This document shows positions 22,198-33,858 of a DNA stretch of 64,000 nucleotides, piece after piece. The stretch is taken from NCBI GenBank assembly GCA_951217055.1, contig OX578281.1, forward strand, positions 27,129,101 through 27,193,100. Direction: 5' to 3'. Source of the stretch: Gerris lacustris. Its lineage: Eukaryota; Arthropoda; Insecta; Hemiptera; Gerridae. Within the stretch, counting starts at the first letter, position 1, and every line of letters begins with the position of its first letter. The position numbers and the translations under genes were made by a program. The notes beneath the pieces are model-generated. The model had not been told where the DNA came from, ran no database searches, and saw only the letters and a list, made by a program, of their open reading frames with translations.

Positions 22198-22320
22198 GCA
22201 TATGCTGCACGACTGTGAAGTGTTCTTTCTTTACCTTGGCAATATTTACTGTCTCGCTTCGCTCGACAGTAAATGTAATTGCCGCGGTAAAGAAAAAACT
22301 CACTTCACAGCTTAGTATAC
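22198..22320. repeat. Large hairpin abutting the MITE
   Basis: CTGTGAAGTG..TTTACTGTC at 22,213-22,253 pairs with GACAGTAAA..CACTTCACAG at 22,265-22,310, with small indels, around a loop containing CGCTTCGCTC. The arms are about 41-46 nt. The hairpin begins directly at the right end of the preceding MITE. The opposed open frames across it (61-66 residues) result from the palindrome. Confidence 0.8.
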
Positions 22321-23264
22321 TATTTATACATAATATACTATTTTCTGTGAGTCCGTGCATCTCACAATCAAATAAACTCATTTTATGTTATATTATATGA
22401 ATTTTCTGGTAGTTCTCTTAGGCTCTTTCAGTGACTGATGCATGGAGGATTCATTTACAAATATTTTCCCTTTATAATGTGTTATTTTATCCATAAGCCA
22501 TTAAATCCATAAAAAAAGACACATAAGAACAAATGATGTTACCAGATGTTGCCAGAATCTCTAAGTAAGAGCGACATATAGCTGCTTAATGAAAAAATTA
22601 TAAGCATTTTTTTTAACCCTAATGAGACAACAGAAAATATATTCTTAATATAGTATATTGTATAAAAAATTAAAAATCCAAAATGAGGTCACTCCTAACC
22701 AGTAATTAATATTATTATCTCTCTATTCTGTCGTCTGCTTGTCACAACCCTATATCATTATTCCGTCAGTCTGTCTGTATGCCTGTCTCTCTGTTACACC
22801 CTCCTAATATGTGAAGGGTTAAAGGTAATAATACATTAGGATTTTGCATTGTGTTTGTGTACCTAACTTTATTAATACATAATTTAATACTAAAAGTTAA
22901 ACAATGGATTGTTTTTGATACAGTAACTATCTTCTAAAATTATTTACAAAAATAATAAATTGTAACGATATTTCATAGATCCAAATCTTTTCGGAGCTGA
23001 AAAAAAAAAATCTTTATTGTTTACTAGCGAAAATCGATTTGATAAATAATTTAGCGGTGAAAATTGGGTCTTTTTTCTTTTTGATATTGAAGTGGTTATC
23101 GGGTGAAAAAAAATTGGGAGTAAGAAAGAGGTAGAGGGTAAGAGAAGGAGAGAGTGAGAAAGGGAAAGGTTGGGTGAGAGAGAGTAAAAGAAATTGTTGA
23201 AATATTATTGAGTTAAATCAGAGTTGTCGAGGAAGCGGTAGAGATTGAATAAATCATGTTTTAT
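22321..23264. other. No gene; one family G relative
   Basis: A degenerate family G copy is at 22,705-22,800 ('tctgtcgtctgcttgtcacaa'). Purine-rich GAGAG sequence runs at 23,110-23,185. The rest is AT-rich. Confidence 0.5.
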
Positions 23265-23700
23265 ACTCTCAAAACAAGGTACCCAGGATAAGATCTATAT
23301 CGGAAAGGGCCCCTGATCAGGAGGCCCCGGGAATATGTGGGGCCCGGTACCAAGGGAAATTAAATCTGGCCCCGGCCTCGGCTCTGACCGCAGAACCAAT
23401 AAAGGGCACCCCAAAACTCTCCAATATGGCAAAGTCTCTGTTTGGGGGCCCGCAGGGCACTAGAAGGGGGGGGGGAACAAAACGCTACAGCTTGACTTAT
23501 GACTGCCCTCAACCCGGTTTTGGATTTTCCCGCTGCACCCTCGCTTCCAAAGATTGATGCTTTTGCCGCTAGAGGGCAAGCTCAGCTTGGGAGTAAAGCT
23601 AAGCGAGAAGGCTTAGGGAAATTGAATAATCAGAGTGGGGATACCGCGTAAAGTTTAAGCGGCCGCCTACACTGGAACACAGGGGAAATGATCCTGCGAG
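23265..23700. other. GC-rich island of unknown nature
   Basis: A sharp switch to GC-rich sequence with short inverted GGGGCCC strings (GGAAAGGGCCCCTGATC, GGAGGCCCCGGG), a G-run near 23,466 and a NotI-like GCGGCCGC at 23,660. CTAGCGGCAAAAG occurs in reverse at ~23,562 and in forward orientation at 12,322. No frame I recognise. It could be a fragment of a mobile element or a decayed promoter-type island. Confidence 0.4.
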
Positions 23701-25880
23701 AAATAAATGCCTTAAACAAACCACCATCTCTACAAATTGTACCGGGTTCTATTTGCTATTTTATTCTAGAAATTAATCATAGAAGGTATCATAGCATGCG
23801 GATTTATGCAAGGTAAAACAACTTACAAATAATAATACTAGCAAAATAATTAACATTAGAATTCAATAAGTCAACATAATATGACATTTCACATGTCTAC
23901 AATATGCTACAAGGAAGCAAGTAGAAATTGTAACATATTTTTTACGCGAGATTACTATTGTTATTGACATTGTTAGTAATAAAAATTATCTTTATAGAAT
24001 TTATTGATTGTGGATTATACAAATTCTGGATATCAAAGATCAATCAAAAATTATATTTACCGCTGCTTCGGAGAAAAAAAGCCTTCTTCAAGGAATAAAC
24101 AAGAAGTACTTTACAGGAAATATTGAATATTTCTTGTATCAAATAGTTTTTTAATTAATTATGAAACAGTATATAATATCATTTAGAATTTATAAATAAT
24201 AAAAACTAGAAGCGTTTCCATAGGCGGCATATTATAGTTGATTCCTGCTTTATAGTAAAGCCGATGCAATTTAAAACTATTAATTATTTAAATTTGATTC
24301 ATAGTGTATATGATTTTTTCTTACTAGTATTTTTTACTTAGTGATTTGTGGAAGTGACTAAAATCATAATGTTATCGGGTTAACTGAAAATAACAGAATA
24401 TTGTATGTTTTCTAAATTATTTATAACTAACGATGTTTCACAGGTACTTCTACAACAATCAAGTTTACTTGTTTCTTTTGTTTTTTATAAAAAAAATGTT
24501 GTCCCTCAATTTTATATATACATAGTCTTCTTTGGCGTGGGTCGTGTAGGGTAATTAATTTTTATAAAAGCAACTTAATTGTTTCCATATGGCTATATTT
24601 GGACCATCTACTGGTCACATTCATGCCCAAAACATCATTAATTTGAATAGTATATTAATTGAAATATTATACATTATTAATTTTAAATGCAAGAAGTACA
24701 CTTAATTACACTTAACAAAAAGAATTGTCATACCTTGTCATAACTGGTCAAATCATGAACTATTTTATTCCACCATTTTATGGTATCGTCGTATTTTTAA
24801 TTTTTATTATTTTTATTTTATTATTTTAAATAGTCTGATAGTAGCAGGCCAGAAAATGACCCTTATGACGAAATGTTACCATGTTAATGAAATAGTCCAA
24901 CATGAAACTTGCCAGAAATAATCCCCACTTCTTTAAATTTGCAAATTTTGTGGGTGAATATGCACAGTGAGCAATTTTTTAATTTTATGTGGGATATCAA
25001 ATGAAAGCTACTAATGAGTAGATTACAAATATATATATATAATAAGTAATACATGGAATAAATTAAATTAGCGAACATTCACTAATTTTTACAAATTTCA
25101 AAAGTATTGTAGAAGCCATTAAAAAAAGAATTCATACTTCAACAATTTAATGTTCAGCAGGAATTATACATTAATCCATAGTGTTTATCTAGACAGGATA
25201 AAAACTATGGTCTGGATAAAGGGCCACTAAGGTTTAACTCCAAACGAAAAAATTGGCACACTTGTGAAGAGGAGCTGAAGCGATGTGGAATAGGCAATGC
25301 TGTTTTGGATTTAATATACAAAACCAGTTAAAGATTACTCATGTAACTTAAAAATCTTATCTGCAGAAAGGGGCGACCTGACACTACAGTTCAATTTCTG
25401 TTTAATGCTATAAGTGTAACTAGAGGGACCTAATGCTCTATTAAAGGTCCCTCTGAGAATATACATTATATTGTTGTATGTTTAAACGCATGTAGAAGAG
25501 AAGTCAATGGACGCAGAAGAGTGAACATTATTCGGGACTATCAATGGGCTAGTTATGACCTACCCCAATAATTTCATTAAAATCGGACTAGTTTTAAAGA
25601 TATATTGGTTCGCAAGAATGTCGGTCAGACCGAGAGAAAGGGGACCAAAGCTATATCATGCCATTGGGTCTTAGGTAGCCATGCCAATGCCAAAAAAACG
25701 TAATATGAATTGTTATAAATTATTTTTTTAAGTATGTCTTTTCAATTATGTTGTATTTTATTTGACAGCATGTACTTCATTCAAAAATAGACTTTTATTA
25801 AATCAGGCACTTGACTAATTTAGTGCCATTTGTAATAAACTTATATAGATAATTTCATTGCTTTAAGTAGGGGTCTGAAC
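23701..25880. other. No gene recognised
   Basis: AT-rich. 24,985-25,045 carries a short stretch related to family C ('gggatatcaaatgaaag'). The 64-residue frame on minus over that stretch is repeat-derived. Confidence 0.5.
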
Positions 25881-26117
25881 GTGATTATAGGTTATAAATG
25901 GACTCACTTGTATGGAACAAGGCGCGTCAAGGACCAAACTGGATTTACGGCTGCTCAAGTCCATTATCCTTGGGATACAAAGTTTACGCTTGGGAGAACA
26001 CGAGAGGATAAAGCCCTCTTGATAATGTTATGTTATGTAAAGGCGGCGAGAGGTATTGCTGAGGTTCGGTCTCTTTTGTACGGGCTTCGTGTTGAGGAGG
26101 ATTCTGATGTAGACTGA
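25881..26117 (+). other. Open frame of unknown status, 78 codons
   Basis: The frame has a less biased composition than most chance frames here. It ends with a charged segment (KAARGIAEVRSLLYGLRVEE) and then a TGA. I recognise no domain, see no splice context I trust, and find no repeat partner in the window. It may be a decayed mobile-element frame or chance. Confidence 0.15.
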
Positions 26118-26519
26118 GAAGGGAGTCGTGCCATACCGAGCAGATAATTTAAAACAATGGTATTAATCAGTTTAAGGTCTCCAGTAAGGCGAGCAACACG
26201 ATGCCCCACAGATATCTGCTTTCCTCACCGGGTTACCCTTCTGGCACGAGACAGTGTCCCCCACAAAATCCCGAGTTTGACCCGGGGTTGTCAGGGAACC
26301 CCTATTCAACCAAACTCCATCTCACATTCGGCTAAATTCGTCGTAATTAGTACACTCAAGAGATGAATCCTTCAAAAATATTAAATCCAGTTGTCTCATA
26401 TACTGATGCTTTAATAACAGAAAATTTTACACTGAATTCAAAACAAATAATCCTTAAATTTACTTATTTCTAGCTGGGTTCCCGTATTCCCGTGTTTAAT
26501 CCGTCAATATTTTTAATTT
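26118..26519. other. Moderately GC-rich, unrecognised
   Basis: Contains 'ccgagtttgacccgggg' near 26,270, which weakly resembles a pol III B-box environment, but no A box is visible at the right distance. Confidence 0.35.
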
Positions 26520-26765
26520 TATAGCCTTAGAAAGAAGATGTCTTCGGTTGATCATTGCTATGTCGTTTGCTTCTGGATTCGATGCCCGAATCTGGCAAGG
26601 GGCTCCTCACTCGGTGATAAGTGATAACCCACTATATAAATGGGTAACTGCTTATGTGAAGTTGCGACCAACCGGTAGCGTATGTCAACCGTAAGGTTTA
26701 TGCTGCAGATAGAGCGACACACTAACCCCTCTCATACATTGCATACATAGTTGCATAAGCCCTTT
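26520..26765 (+). mobile_element. tRNA-derived SINE, family S3 (copy 1)
   Basis: A B-box-like GGATTCGATGCCC is near 26,573. After it come the body blocks 'atctggcaaggggctcc', 'taaatgggtaactgcttatg' and 'gtcaaccgtaaggtttatgc'. The same blocks in the same order occur on the minus strand at 33,545-33,858. The tRNA-like head is too diverged to assign an isoacceptor. Confidence 0.7.
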
Positions 26766-28015
26766 GGCCCTCCACGGTCTGTTGAGCCGCAAGGAGTTAG
26801 TTTTAGGTTTAAAAAACCTAAAAATAATATTATAAATTAGTTTTATAAATACAGTATATATCCGTCGAGAAACATCAACTTTTTTGCTGAGCGAGTATTT
26901 TTAGATGTCCTCAATAAATCAAAAATAATTTGCAAAAATCCTTAATTATTGATTGATTCCGACTACTGGAGAAGTATTTTTAAATGTTAAATTTCCGGGA
27001 AGATCAAAGGAGATCACACTTTTCGTGTCTCGCGTCATTGAAGATATCTTTTATTAATAGATGTTTCATAAAAGAAGCTCCTAAAAATAAGTTTAATAAA
27101 AGAAGCTTATTCGTCCTAAAAAAGATGCACCTTCCAAAACAACACTTTTTAGCTTCAGACAGCAATGTTGTAGTTAAAGGTATCACACTAAAAACCAATA
27201 TTGACTTGCAAATAAAAAGTCAAAAAGTAAACAAAAACATTTAGACACTGGGTTTTACAATTTGACACAAAAGGAAAGACTAATAATGGGTTTTAACTTT
27301 GTTGTAAAGACTGGAGACTTGTTAAGGGGAAGAGAATTAATCAAAGAGACATTATGGAAAGTCAAAGTAGTAAGATTCCTGTGCTTTGCCTTCAGGCAAC
27401 TTTCTCAACTTAACAAGTCAATCAACTCATTCCGAGCAACTTAACTTTATCATCCTCTCTTACTTGCTTCGACTTCTCGACAAAGTAGATTAACTATCGA
27501 CTGCCAACCAATTTAAACACTTCATAATCTCGAAAACCTTAGAAATTCTACTGTTTCATTCCAAAACTAAATTCAATATTATACTTGCCCCATTCAATAT
27601 TGCTCTTTAGAGTTATTTTCAGATGCTTCATATTATTTGCTTTCCAGCAACTTGTCTTATAGCTCTGTATACGATAAATAAACAAACATAATATATACAC
27701 TTTAGATAAAAAAAAACACTTTTTTCACCGAATTCCAATCATCTAAGTGAAACTCGTTTAATTAAAACCTTAAATTTACAAAGGTTATATAGATTATACA
27801 CAAATAAATCAGTCCAACAAACTAGAACAAAACTTTCTCATGTTCATAGTGCTACTTATTTTAAATCCCATAATAATAACTTATTAAACATAATATTTAG
27901 AAAGTGTACAACAGATTATTGTTTAAATTTCTTTTTAGATTTGCAGCTAAATCAGATTTATGTTTAGATTCGTAGACTACGTGCTTTTTGATTTGAGAAA
28001 TTATTCTTTTTTACG

Positions 28016-28046
<31 letters not shown>

Positions 28047-28104
28047 TAGCGCTCCAAAATTGAGCCTAAAATTAATTTCTTGATTACTTGTAAATAAGCA
28101 AAGA
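26766..28104. other. No gene recognised
   Basis: AT-rich. A T-tract of about 26 lies at 28,017-28,042, followed by 'gaggtagcgctccaaaattgagc', a short reversed family B scrap (28,043-28,090). The opposed open frames at 26,984-27,244 are not convincing. Confidence 0.5.
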
Positions 28105-28475
28105 AAACAGTCTGCCAATTAGTGCATAGCTACATAGCTTAGTTACATAGCTTTCTCGGCTCCTATTTCGTATATTTTAATGATTTTATACTTTTACAAC
28201 TTATTACTATCGAATTTATTTCATTATCCCTCTTTTTTTTTAATCTTTCAAAATTGCTTTTCATTTTGATGAAAATGACTTTATACAAGAATTGAAGTAT
28301 CACTTTAGCAATTGATCAAAATGTACAATTTGAGCGCAGATTGTTTAAATTAATCTGAGGCTATCTGCGGACTACTTTCGACAACCCATCCAAATTTTAA
28401 AAAAATCAGATCAGTATTTTCAAAGATATAAGGGTAAATAAATGTATGTTTGTGCGAAATAAAAACAAATGGGCG
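28105..28475 (+). repeat. Family D dispersed repeat (copy 2)
   Basis: Begins 'cagtctgccaattag' and ends 'aaataaatgtatgtttgtgc', parallel to 5,366-5,640. It lies directly upstream of a LINE relic. Confidence 0.55.
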
Positions 28476-28479
28476 CAGA

Positions 28480-29480
28480 AAGTTGAAACTTTTATGCAAC
28501 CAACAATGGTTGCTAAATACATGGAGATGGCAAGTAACAGAGTAGAAATGGCAAACGGCTCAATAAAAATAGGAGACCACTGCTTTGAGAATGTAGCGAC
28601 CTTTAAATATCTGGTATTACAAATCACAGGAAAAATTAAATGGATCATCTAGAAATTAAAGACAGGATAAATACAGTAAACAGATGCTTTTCGGTCTATA
28701 AAAAAACTAACTTAAAATTAAGTCTAGCCAGTGGCGTAGGAACGGGGGTGGCTATCGGGCTTGAGCCCCCCCCCCCCCCCCCCCGTCAGATTAGAAGGGG
28801 CTATAAATCGAGTACTGATAAAGAGTATCTACCCCCCCCCCCCCCCCCCCTTAGTGGAGGTGCCGAGCCACCCCCGTCAAAAATGAATTCCTACGCCACT
28901 GAGTCTAGCCAACTGACTAAGAGAAACTAAGGAGATACTGTACAAAACCGTCAAGGCCAGTGGATTTCGATGGAAGCAAGTGTTGGGTAATGACGACAAA
29001 ATATGAACATCTATTAAATACCATTTATATCTATTAATATACTGGGACCAGAAGAGTATCCACAGAATTTATGCCCCTGTAAAATCCCTGGGAGAATGGC
29101 GAATCCACACCAGCAATGAACTATACCAGCTTTAAGAGGCCCCCAGCATCGTCTCAATCATGAAGTGCTCAAGGCAAAGGTGGGCAGGCCACCTAGAAAG
29201 ATTGAAAGAAGGAAGAGGGCCCAAAAATACCTAAGGAAAGACAAAGACGACTCAAGGAACCTAGAAAAATATTGCCATTGTTGAAGATAATCTCAGAAGC
29301 CTAGACGTGAGAAAAGCCTTAAATCGGGATGAGTGAAGATGAATTGTCGAGGAAGCCGAGACTTTAGAAGCGTTGCAGTGCCAGTGTACATGTCATTGGA
29401 TCTAAAAGAATGGAGAGGAATTTTGGAGGAGGTTAAGACTTTGTAAGGGTTGTAGTGCCACGGAGTAACACCCTTATTTC
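28480..29480 (+). pseudogene. Non-LTR retrotransposon ORF2 C-terminal relic, split by a MITE
   Basis: Plus-strand blocks: IKIGDHCFENVATFKYL (28,566 on), LEIKDRINTVNRCFSVY (28,643 on), RETKEILYKTVK after the MITE (~28,920), and AGHLERLKEGRGPKIP with a preceding SRQRW (~29,170). Last come SLDVRKALNRDE and IVEEAETLEALQ (~29,300). These follow the usual order of LINE ORF2 C-termini (FKYLG, EI..RI..ANR.., K..LYKT, RWAGH..R, D..W..IV..A). Stops and frameshifts are frequent. A hAT MITE lies at 28,729-28,901. The RT catalytic domain is not present upstream. Confidence 0.8.
28729..28901. mobile_element. hAT-type MITE with 8-bp TSD, inside a LINE
   Basis: A 173-bp element with inverted ends CAGTGGCGTAGGAA / TTCCTACGCCACTG. 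It is flanked by perfect 8-bp repeats AGTCTAGC at 28,721-28,728 and 28,902-28,909. The ends share CAGTGGCGTA with the element at 3,216. The interior has two C-runs (about 18 and 20 C) and a GAGCC..GAGCC-type arrangement, and is non-coding. It inserted after the LINE copy was in place. Confidence 0.93.
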
Positions 29481-30063
29481 GAGACTTTTTTTTAAAAAAA
29501 GAAAAAAGATTTATTAGAAGTAATAAAAAGGTTCGATGTTGTAGTTGAAAATTGAACAACTAACATTATCTAATGTAAATTCTACCGTTTATCTAAAACG
29601 AAAAGAAAAATAAAATAAAGTAACATAAGAATAAAAACAGAGCTATAAAACAAATAATAGTTGGGACTTAGTTAAAATAGACAAATGCAGATATATCACT
29701 TCTTACCGATACAAAATAATAACAAATAAAAACTCTTATTGGATAGTTTTATATAAATTGAAGGAAGTCACGATACCAGTAACAATTTTCTTCCTCACTC
29801 TCTCCATTTCCTAATCCTTGGTTTTTCAATTCAATTACCCCCTCCTCACTTTACCTTAGCTTAAAAAAAGAGGGAGGATTTAACTTTAGTGAAAAAAAGG
29901 GCGGAAGGTAAATTTTGGAGAATTGGAATTGGTGGGGCTTGAGGAAAATAAATACTGTGGAAATTGAGATGAAGAAAAAAGAAAATCATTGAATCTCTAT
30001 TTATATGATAATGCAGTTCTACAGATCTTATTTTATTAGAACTTAATTAAACCAAAATTAATT

Positions 30064-30097
<34 letters not shown>

Positions 30098-30904
30098 TGT
30101 GTCATAAGCTTATAGATGTAGATCACCCATTAATTCCTTATTTGTAAATAAATTATATGGAAATATGTACTAATTTGAAAATTAGACGAAGTGTATCGTA
30201 AAAGTTAAACATCATTAAAGTATGTGTATTAGGACGTGAGGAAATTATGTGCCACTCAAATTAGCAGACTATTATTTTTAAGGCCAAAATTCTCTCTACT
30301 TATAAAAATGGTTAGATAGCACGTGTAATAATATATGTATGATCCCATGACACACTGGCTTAGATGTGAAAAGATCCAATAACTAGCTTCCACCCTTACA
30401 GGCTCTATTAGACACCAAGTAAGGGGGTACTTGATGATGTGAAAATAATGCGGGGGAGGGAGGGTAATACTCTACTGAGGGCATGCTAAGCCCGGCCTCT
30501 ATCTAGGGCTCTAGGGCTTTCAGATAACCCATCTAGAGGGTGATCTAATGGAAATCCTGCTACACCTGTCCCTAGTACGGAGGGTGGCCGAGGGGCAAAG
30601 AAAGGGCGTGGGGTAGTCACACTCCTGACCTTGTCCTAGCCACTGTGCCCTTCTCAATACGGTTCGATAAGTACCAGCACCCTTCCCACTAACACACGCC
30701 CTTATCAGCATTCACTTTGATTATCAATAAACAAAATAGTTTTAATAGAGTTTAATTACACCGTCTCTTCAAATAAGGAATACACCAATATCAAACGAAT
30801 ACATTTGACTATACGATTCGTATTAATGCCATATAATTAAATAAAAATATCAAACGAATTAAAAAACAGATTAAATAGATTAAACGACCTTATTAAAACC
30901 CTTT
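29481..30904. other. No gene; poly-T30 and a GC-richer patch
   Basis: 30 T at 30,067-30,096. A GC-richer patch at 30,470-30,715 (short minus frame of 63 residues) has no recognised similarity. The rest is AT-rich. Confidence 0.5.
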
Positions 30905-31175
30905 TTTACTTTCTCATAAAAGTAGTAAGTACCATAAAGAGAAGGTATTGTGATGCCGCGAAAAGTATATTAATGAATTTGTACGTTTTAAGGTCCCTTT
31001 AGTCCAATATATATATTTTTTTTTTTTTTAAATCTATTTATGCAGACTTTAGTCTGGATAGAAGACAAAACTATCTGAACTAATGTTCAGAAAAACTATC
31101 ACCTGATGCGTATTCGAGAGTTGAATTTTAACTTTAAATTTGGGGATACTGGCCACCAAAAACCTGAAACCCTTG
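30905..31175 (+). repeat. Family B dispersed repeat (copy 4, partial)
   Basis: Starts with ACTTTCTCATAAAAG.. and 'agagaaggtattgtgatg', then 'gttcagaaaaactatcacc' and 'ttgaattttaactttaaatttggggatactgg'. Diverged, and truncated before the T-arm-like end. Confidence 0.6.
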
Positions 31176-31284
31176 AACCCTGTGTTTCCTCAGTTTCTTC
31201 TGTTTTGATTTTTAATTAAAAAAAAAGAATACATATCCTCTTTATAGATATATTTTTGAGTTTCTAATCCTTCGAGTAAATAAA

Positions 31285-31390
31285 AATACATTTTTATTCA
31301 GAGACGGGAGACAGACAGAGAAAAATAGACACGAACTCCATATCACCAGTATAATAGCGCTCTACCAACTAAGCTACACCGGAGGATACT
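31285..31390 (-). mobile_element. tRNA-derived SINE, family S1 (copy 2)
   Basis: Read on minus: GTAGCTTAGTTGGTAGAGCG (a good pol III A box), an anticodon-arm-like segment, a decayed B box (GAGTTCGTGTC), and then the family's 'tttttctctgtctgtctccc' body. It is the same family as 7,655-7,800 with an even better-preserved A box. Confidence 0.75.
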
Positions 31391-33049
31391 TTTTCCCTGT
31401 TCGAAGCGATAATTCCCATTATATTGCATACAATATTTTCATAACTCATAACTTTAGGCCCCAAAATTTACGACAGAAGAACTAGACAAAATAAATTACT
31501 CTAGAATCTCACTATTTGCCACCTTATACACTCTTTATAAAGACATATTTGAGTTTCTCATCCTTCAAATAAGGTAAATATAAATCAATGACGAATAATT
31601 TATACTCTTACATACATTATACTAGCTGAAGTACATGGCGTCTAAAGCCTTAAAAGAAGCACGTAAAAGACTATCATTCAAATATGAGCGAGTATTACGG
31701 AATGAAACTGTAGAAAAATTCGGTTAAGATATCTCAACGAATAGAAAAACCTAAATAGAACAAACATACGTTGACTTACGAAAAAATATTAGCATAAGTG
31801 TTTCAAAAGCATCAAAAGGTCTCGAAAAATTGTCTAAAAAGTTAAATAAAAAAGGAGGAGGGGGGAAGGACGAGAGGAAAAACAACACGATCAAGTTTGT
31901 CTTTTAATTTACTCAAACTTTTCCTTCTCAAGCTGCTTTTCCAAACACGAGCTCACGACAATTCCTATGGAGAAGAGGAAAAAACATTAACTCAGCAACA
32001 AAGTATGATAAAGTTGTGAATTACAGGGTTCAGCACGGAAACAAAGCACAAAGTCCCCCTCTGCAATATGTAGAGTGAACATGCTTAGAGCTACATGCAA
32101 ACATACCTTTTATTTCTAACTGTTTGCGACAACTCGTCTATCTAACTTGATCCCGGCTCAGGTAACTAACTTAATTTCAGACCTTTAAACACAAAGTCAC
32201 AGAAAATTTCTCAAATTTAGTTATTCAGTTTATGTTGTGTGAAGCATAGAACAAGTAACTCTCTCTAAACAGTTCATATAACTAACAACTTGAGCTTAAT
32301 GCATAGAGTTCTCACTTATAAAACTTAACAATAGTGATAATGTTTTTTAATTTATATTATTATTTATAGCGCAAGACCCCGACAGGGTATAGGCCTACCA
32401 AAAGATAAGTATTGAGTGGCTATAAAAAATGTTTATTTCATTCAAATCAAGGAAAAAGTTGAATTGAGTCCTTTGTAACAAATTTCCATTGAGTACATAG
32501 AAAAATGTAGGGACATTTAATGAGTCCCATTTGACCTGAGCTTTTAATACCTGAGATCTTTTGTAAAGTATAGGTTGGATCATAATTTAAGTAAAAAATG
32601 TATTAAAATAGGAAAAAATTTTAAACAGGGGCAAGAACTTAAAAAAATACAGCCCTTACAAATTGAAATCTGACCAGCTGTAAACTATACCATCTGATTG
32701 ATGTCTTAAAAAATCCTCTTTTTCCATAGTCTCAATTCAAATGAGTTTTTGTAGACACCCGGGACTCAATTCAATGTCCTTCAGTTGTTAATTTTTATGA
32801 TGGGACTCAATACAATGTTGTTCACAAATCATTAGGTTGTCACATATTTTACATAATGTTTTGGAAATGACTCGTATATCTACACGGACAGCCCATCAGG
32901 AGAAATACATTGATAAGGCAATTTTTGAAGTTTTTAGCTGAATTTCGGCATATTTCGATATCTTTTGTGATTCTGTCCTTCAAGGTGTGGAGGCGGTGTT
33001 TTCAAAACCTTACCTTTAAGGTAGCTCACGCTTTTTTCTATCGCACATA
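31391..33049. other. No gene recognised
   Basis: AT-rich. A phrase 'gagtttct.atccttc' occurs at 31,250 and 31,552. The 62-residue minus frame at 32,395 has no recognisable features. Confidence 0.5.
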
Positions 33050-33222
33050 TTTGGAGTGATAAGCTCACACTTTTTTGAGGAGGAAAAGAGGACTTTCACT
33101 GTTACTTCTGATCGTTAAGTTTCGCTGTTATAAAAATTCCCGGAACCCAGATTGGAAGAAATGGCTGAAGAACATGACTTAGGAGACCTATGGTTCCAAC
33201 AAAACGGTGTTACAGCACAAAA
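33050..33222 (+). pseudogene. Tc1/mariner-superfamily transposase scrap
   Basis: One frame reads GVISSHFFEEEKRTFTVTSD, a stop, another stop shortly after, and then EEHDLGDLWFQQNGVTAQ. This matches the central DDE region of arthropod mariner-like transposases, 'GVIGP.FFE......TV' followed by '(M/L)WFQQDGA..H.A', where the Asp of FQQDGA is the second catalytic residue. Here it is Asn (FQQNG), and downstream similarity stops at once. Two in-frame stops and the lost Asp show a dead fragment. Confidence 0.7.
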
Positions 33223-33544
33223 ATTTAAATTCGCTCGCATTATTAAGATTAATGTCCCCTGCGCGGCTGTTTACTCTGTGTGGTTTCCGTGGGGTGACCG
33301 GTGCGCTCATTTGATTTGAGCATTTGCGATATTTTTTTACCGCCACACCTTATGGTTGTTGGTGTTGGTACAAGCGTATGTGCCAAGTTTCAGCTTGATT
33401 AGATTACTAGAAACGAATTAATTAGCCCTTGAAGATATCGATGACAGATCACAGACACAAACAATCAAAATGAAAGTTAATACATTAAAGGATTTTTAAA
33501 AGTGAATTACCAACTGATTCGAATAAAATAAATCACTTTTACAT
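33223..33544. other. No gene recognised
   Basis: A GC-richer stretch at 33,255-33,320 may be the decayed remainder of the transposase. The phrase 'gccaagtttcagcttgatt' at 33,385 is typical of dispersed non-coding repeats. Confidence 0.4.
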
Positions 33545-33858
33545 CATCAAGATTGAACTGTTCGTATCTTATAGTGCCTCAAAATTTGGCAGTGGGCTTT
33601 GCCGCATCCTGCACAAACTATAAAATATGTAATGAATGCCACAGGGTTAGTGAGTAGCTCCATCACCTGTATACTGTGTATACTGTATAAACCTTTCAAT
33701 TGACATAAGCCACATCACGTAAGCAGCTGCCCATTTATTATATGCCGATATGAGTTGAAAAGCGAACATGGGACCTCTTGCCAGAGTCGGGACTCGAACT
33801 CGGACCTGTTGGCTTGAGAAGTGCAGTTGATAACAATGACCTATAAGAGCCCCTTAAT
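33545..33858 (-). mobile_element. tRNA-derived SINE, family S3 (copy 2)
   Basis: On minus from ~33,856 the head has a clear B box GAGTTCGAGTCCC and 'gactctggcaagagg'. The body blocks 'aaatgggcagctgcttacgtg' and 'tatgtcaattgaaaggttta' correspond one-to-one with 26,590-26,700 on plus. The A-box half is weak (TTATAGGTCATTG). Reading continues to about 33,545 as an AT-richer tail. Confidence 0.75.
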
